A stretch of DNA of 64,000 nucleotides from contig PABK01000058.1 of the NCBI GenBank assembly GCA_002699145.1, positions 274,337 through 338,336 on the forward strand, written 5' to 3'. This document shows, one piece after another, positions 63,903 through 64,000 of this stretch. A program made the position numbers and the translations under genes. The stretch comes from Halioglobus sp. (lineage in GTDB: Bacteria; Pseudomonadota; Gammaproteobacteria; Pseudomonadales; Halieaceae). The first letter of the stretch is position 1; every line of letters begins with the position of its first letter. A model generated the notes under the pieces. The model was not told the origin of the DNA. It saw nothing but the letters and a program-made list of their open reading frames with translations, and ran no database searches.

Positions 63903-64000
63903 TGTTGATTTGCACTTAAAACTGACCCAGGATTTGCATCTAATATTGACCCACCCTGGTCGCCAGATTATGGCGTAGTTTTAGGTTTCTTGCTGCCTTT
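63903..64000 (-). mobile_element. Candidate terminus of an IS21-type insertion sequence, cut by window edge
   Basis: Two adjacent imperfect 24-bp repeats (63907-63930 and 63931-63954) share GATTTGCA and TGACCCA, the multiple-terminal-repeat style of IS21-family ends; a TG that could be the terminal dinucleotide is at 63903. Read on the minus strand, a frame open from the right edge ends KGSKKPKTTP at a TAA (63970-63968), which would suit the C-terminus of a transposition gene. Only ten codons are visible, so the family call is tentative. Confidence 0.45.
63907..63954. repeat. Two tandem imperfect 24-bp repeats (GATTTGCA...TGACCCA)
   Basis: Copies at 63907-63930 and 63931-63954 agree at the outer GATTTGCA and TGACCCA blocks and differ in the eight bases between. 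Probably transposase-binding repeats at the end of the element that continues beyond the window. Confidence 0.8.

Noticed and set aside
63709..63915. 68-residue minus-strand frame near the right end
   Set aside because: No ribosome site or recognisable motif, and it runs through the palindrome and the putative element end.

Overview
This is a GC-rich gammaproteobacterial chromosome segment made almost entirely of conserved housekeeping genes. From memory, gene order from murE to gatB closely follows the block around PA4417-PA4484 of Pseudomonas aeruginosa, and the stretch from hemA to ychF follows PA4666-PA4673. Sequence details such as the TldD-less yhdP neighbourhood and a fused cytochrome b/c1 gene suggest a marine relative of the Cellvibrionales/Halieaceae, but this placement is an inference and was not tested by any search.

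Layout. 1-4.6 kb (minus): 3' end of the dcw cluster as transcribed, mraZ-rsmH-ftsL-ftsI-murE (murE cut by the window edge), driven by a strong promoter with MraZ operator boxes. 4.8-6.0 kb (minus): RNase P RNA and rsmI. 6.1-9.5 kb (plus): lpoA-yraN-diaA-dolP. 9.5-14.4 kb (minus): sspAB, the bc1 complex (Rieske plus one ORF joining cytochrome b and c1), and rplM-rpsI. 14.7-18.5 kb: zapE, zapG, a Nif3-family gene and a DegS/AlgW-type protease. 18.5-21.5 kb (minus): mlaC, ibaG, hisG, hisD. 21.6-31.3 kb (plus): yrbG-kdsD-kdsC-lptA-lptB-rpoN-hpf-ptsN-rapZ-npr-mgtE-yjgA, covering Kdo synthesis, LPS transport, sigma-54 and the nitrogen PTS. 31.2-39.8 kb (minus): mreB-mreC-mreD-maf-rng-yhdP. 40.2-43.4 kb (plus): gatCAB. 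43.4-49.0 kb: small accessory genes, smrA, cysZ, rhlB, a DoxX/HvfX-like gene and a MATE exporter. 49.0-53.1 kb (minus): hemA-prfA-prmC-moeB. 53.3-60.1 kb (plus): a TPR lipoprotein, lolB, ispE, tRNA-Gln, prs, rplY, pth, ychF. 60.1-63.2 kb (minus): a double-PilZ protein, an exported SDR and a secreted serine hydrolase. 63.4-64.0 kb: tRNA-Met followed by a compositionally different, nearly gene-free stretch that looks like the edge of an integrated element and ends in a candidate IS21-type terminus.

The main biology is cell-envelope construction: septal and lateral peptidoglycan (FtsI, MurE, LpoA, MreBCD), LPS precursor and transport (KdsD/KdsC, LptA/LptB), lipoprotein and phospholipid handling (LolB, MlaC, YhdP, DolP), plus translation and respiration. 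The notable departures from the expected block are absences (no murA, mlaFED/B, lptC, hisC, tldD or pmbA at their usual places) and a set of non-coding palindromes and repeats in convergent intergenic gaps. No CRISPR array, prophage, toxin system or defence system was seen.
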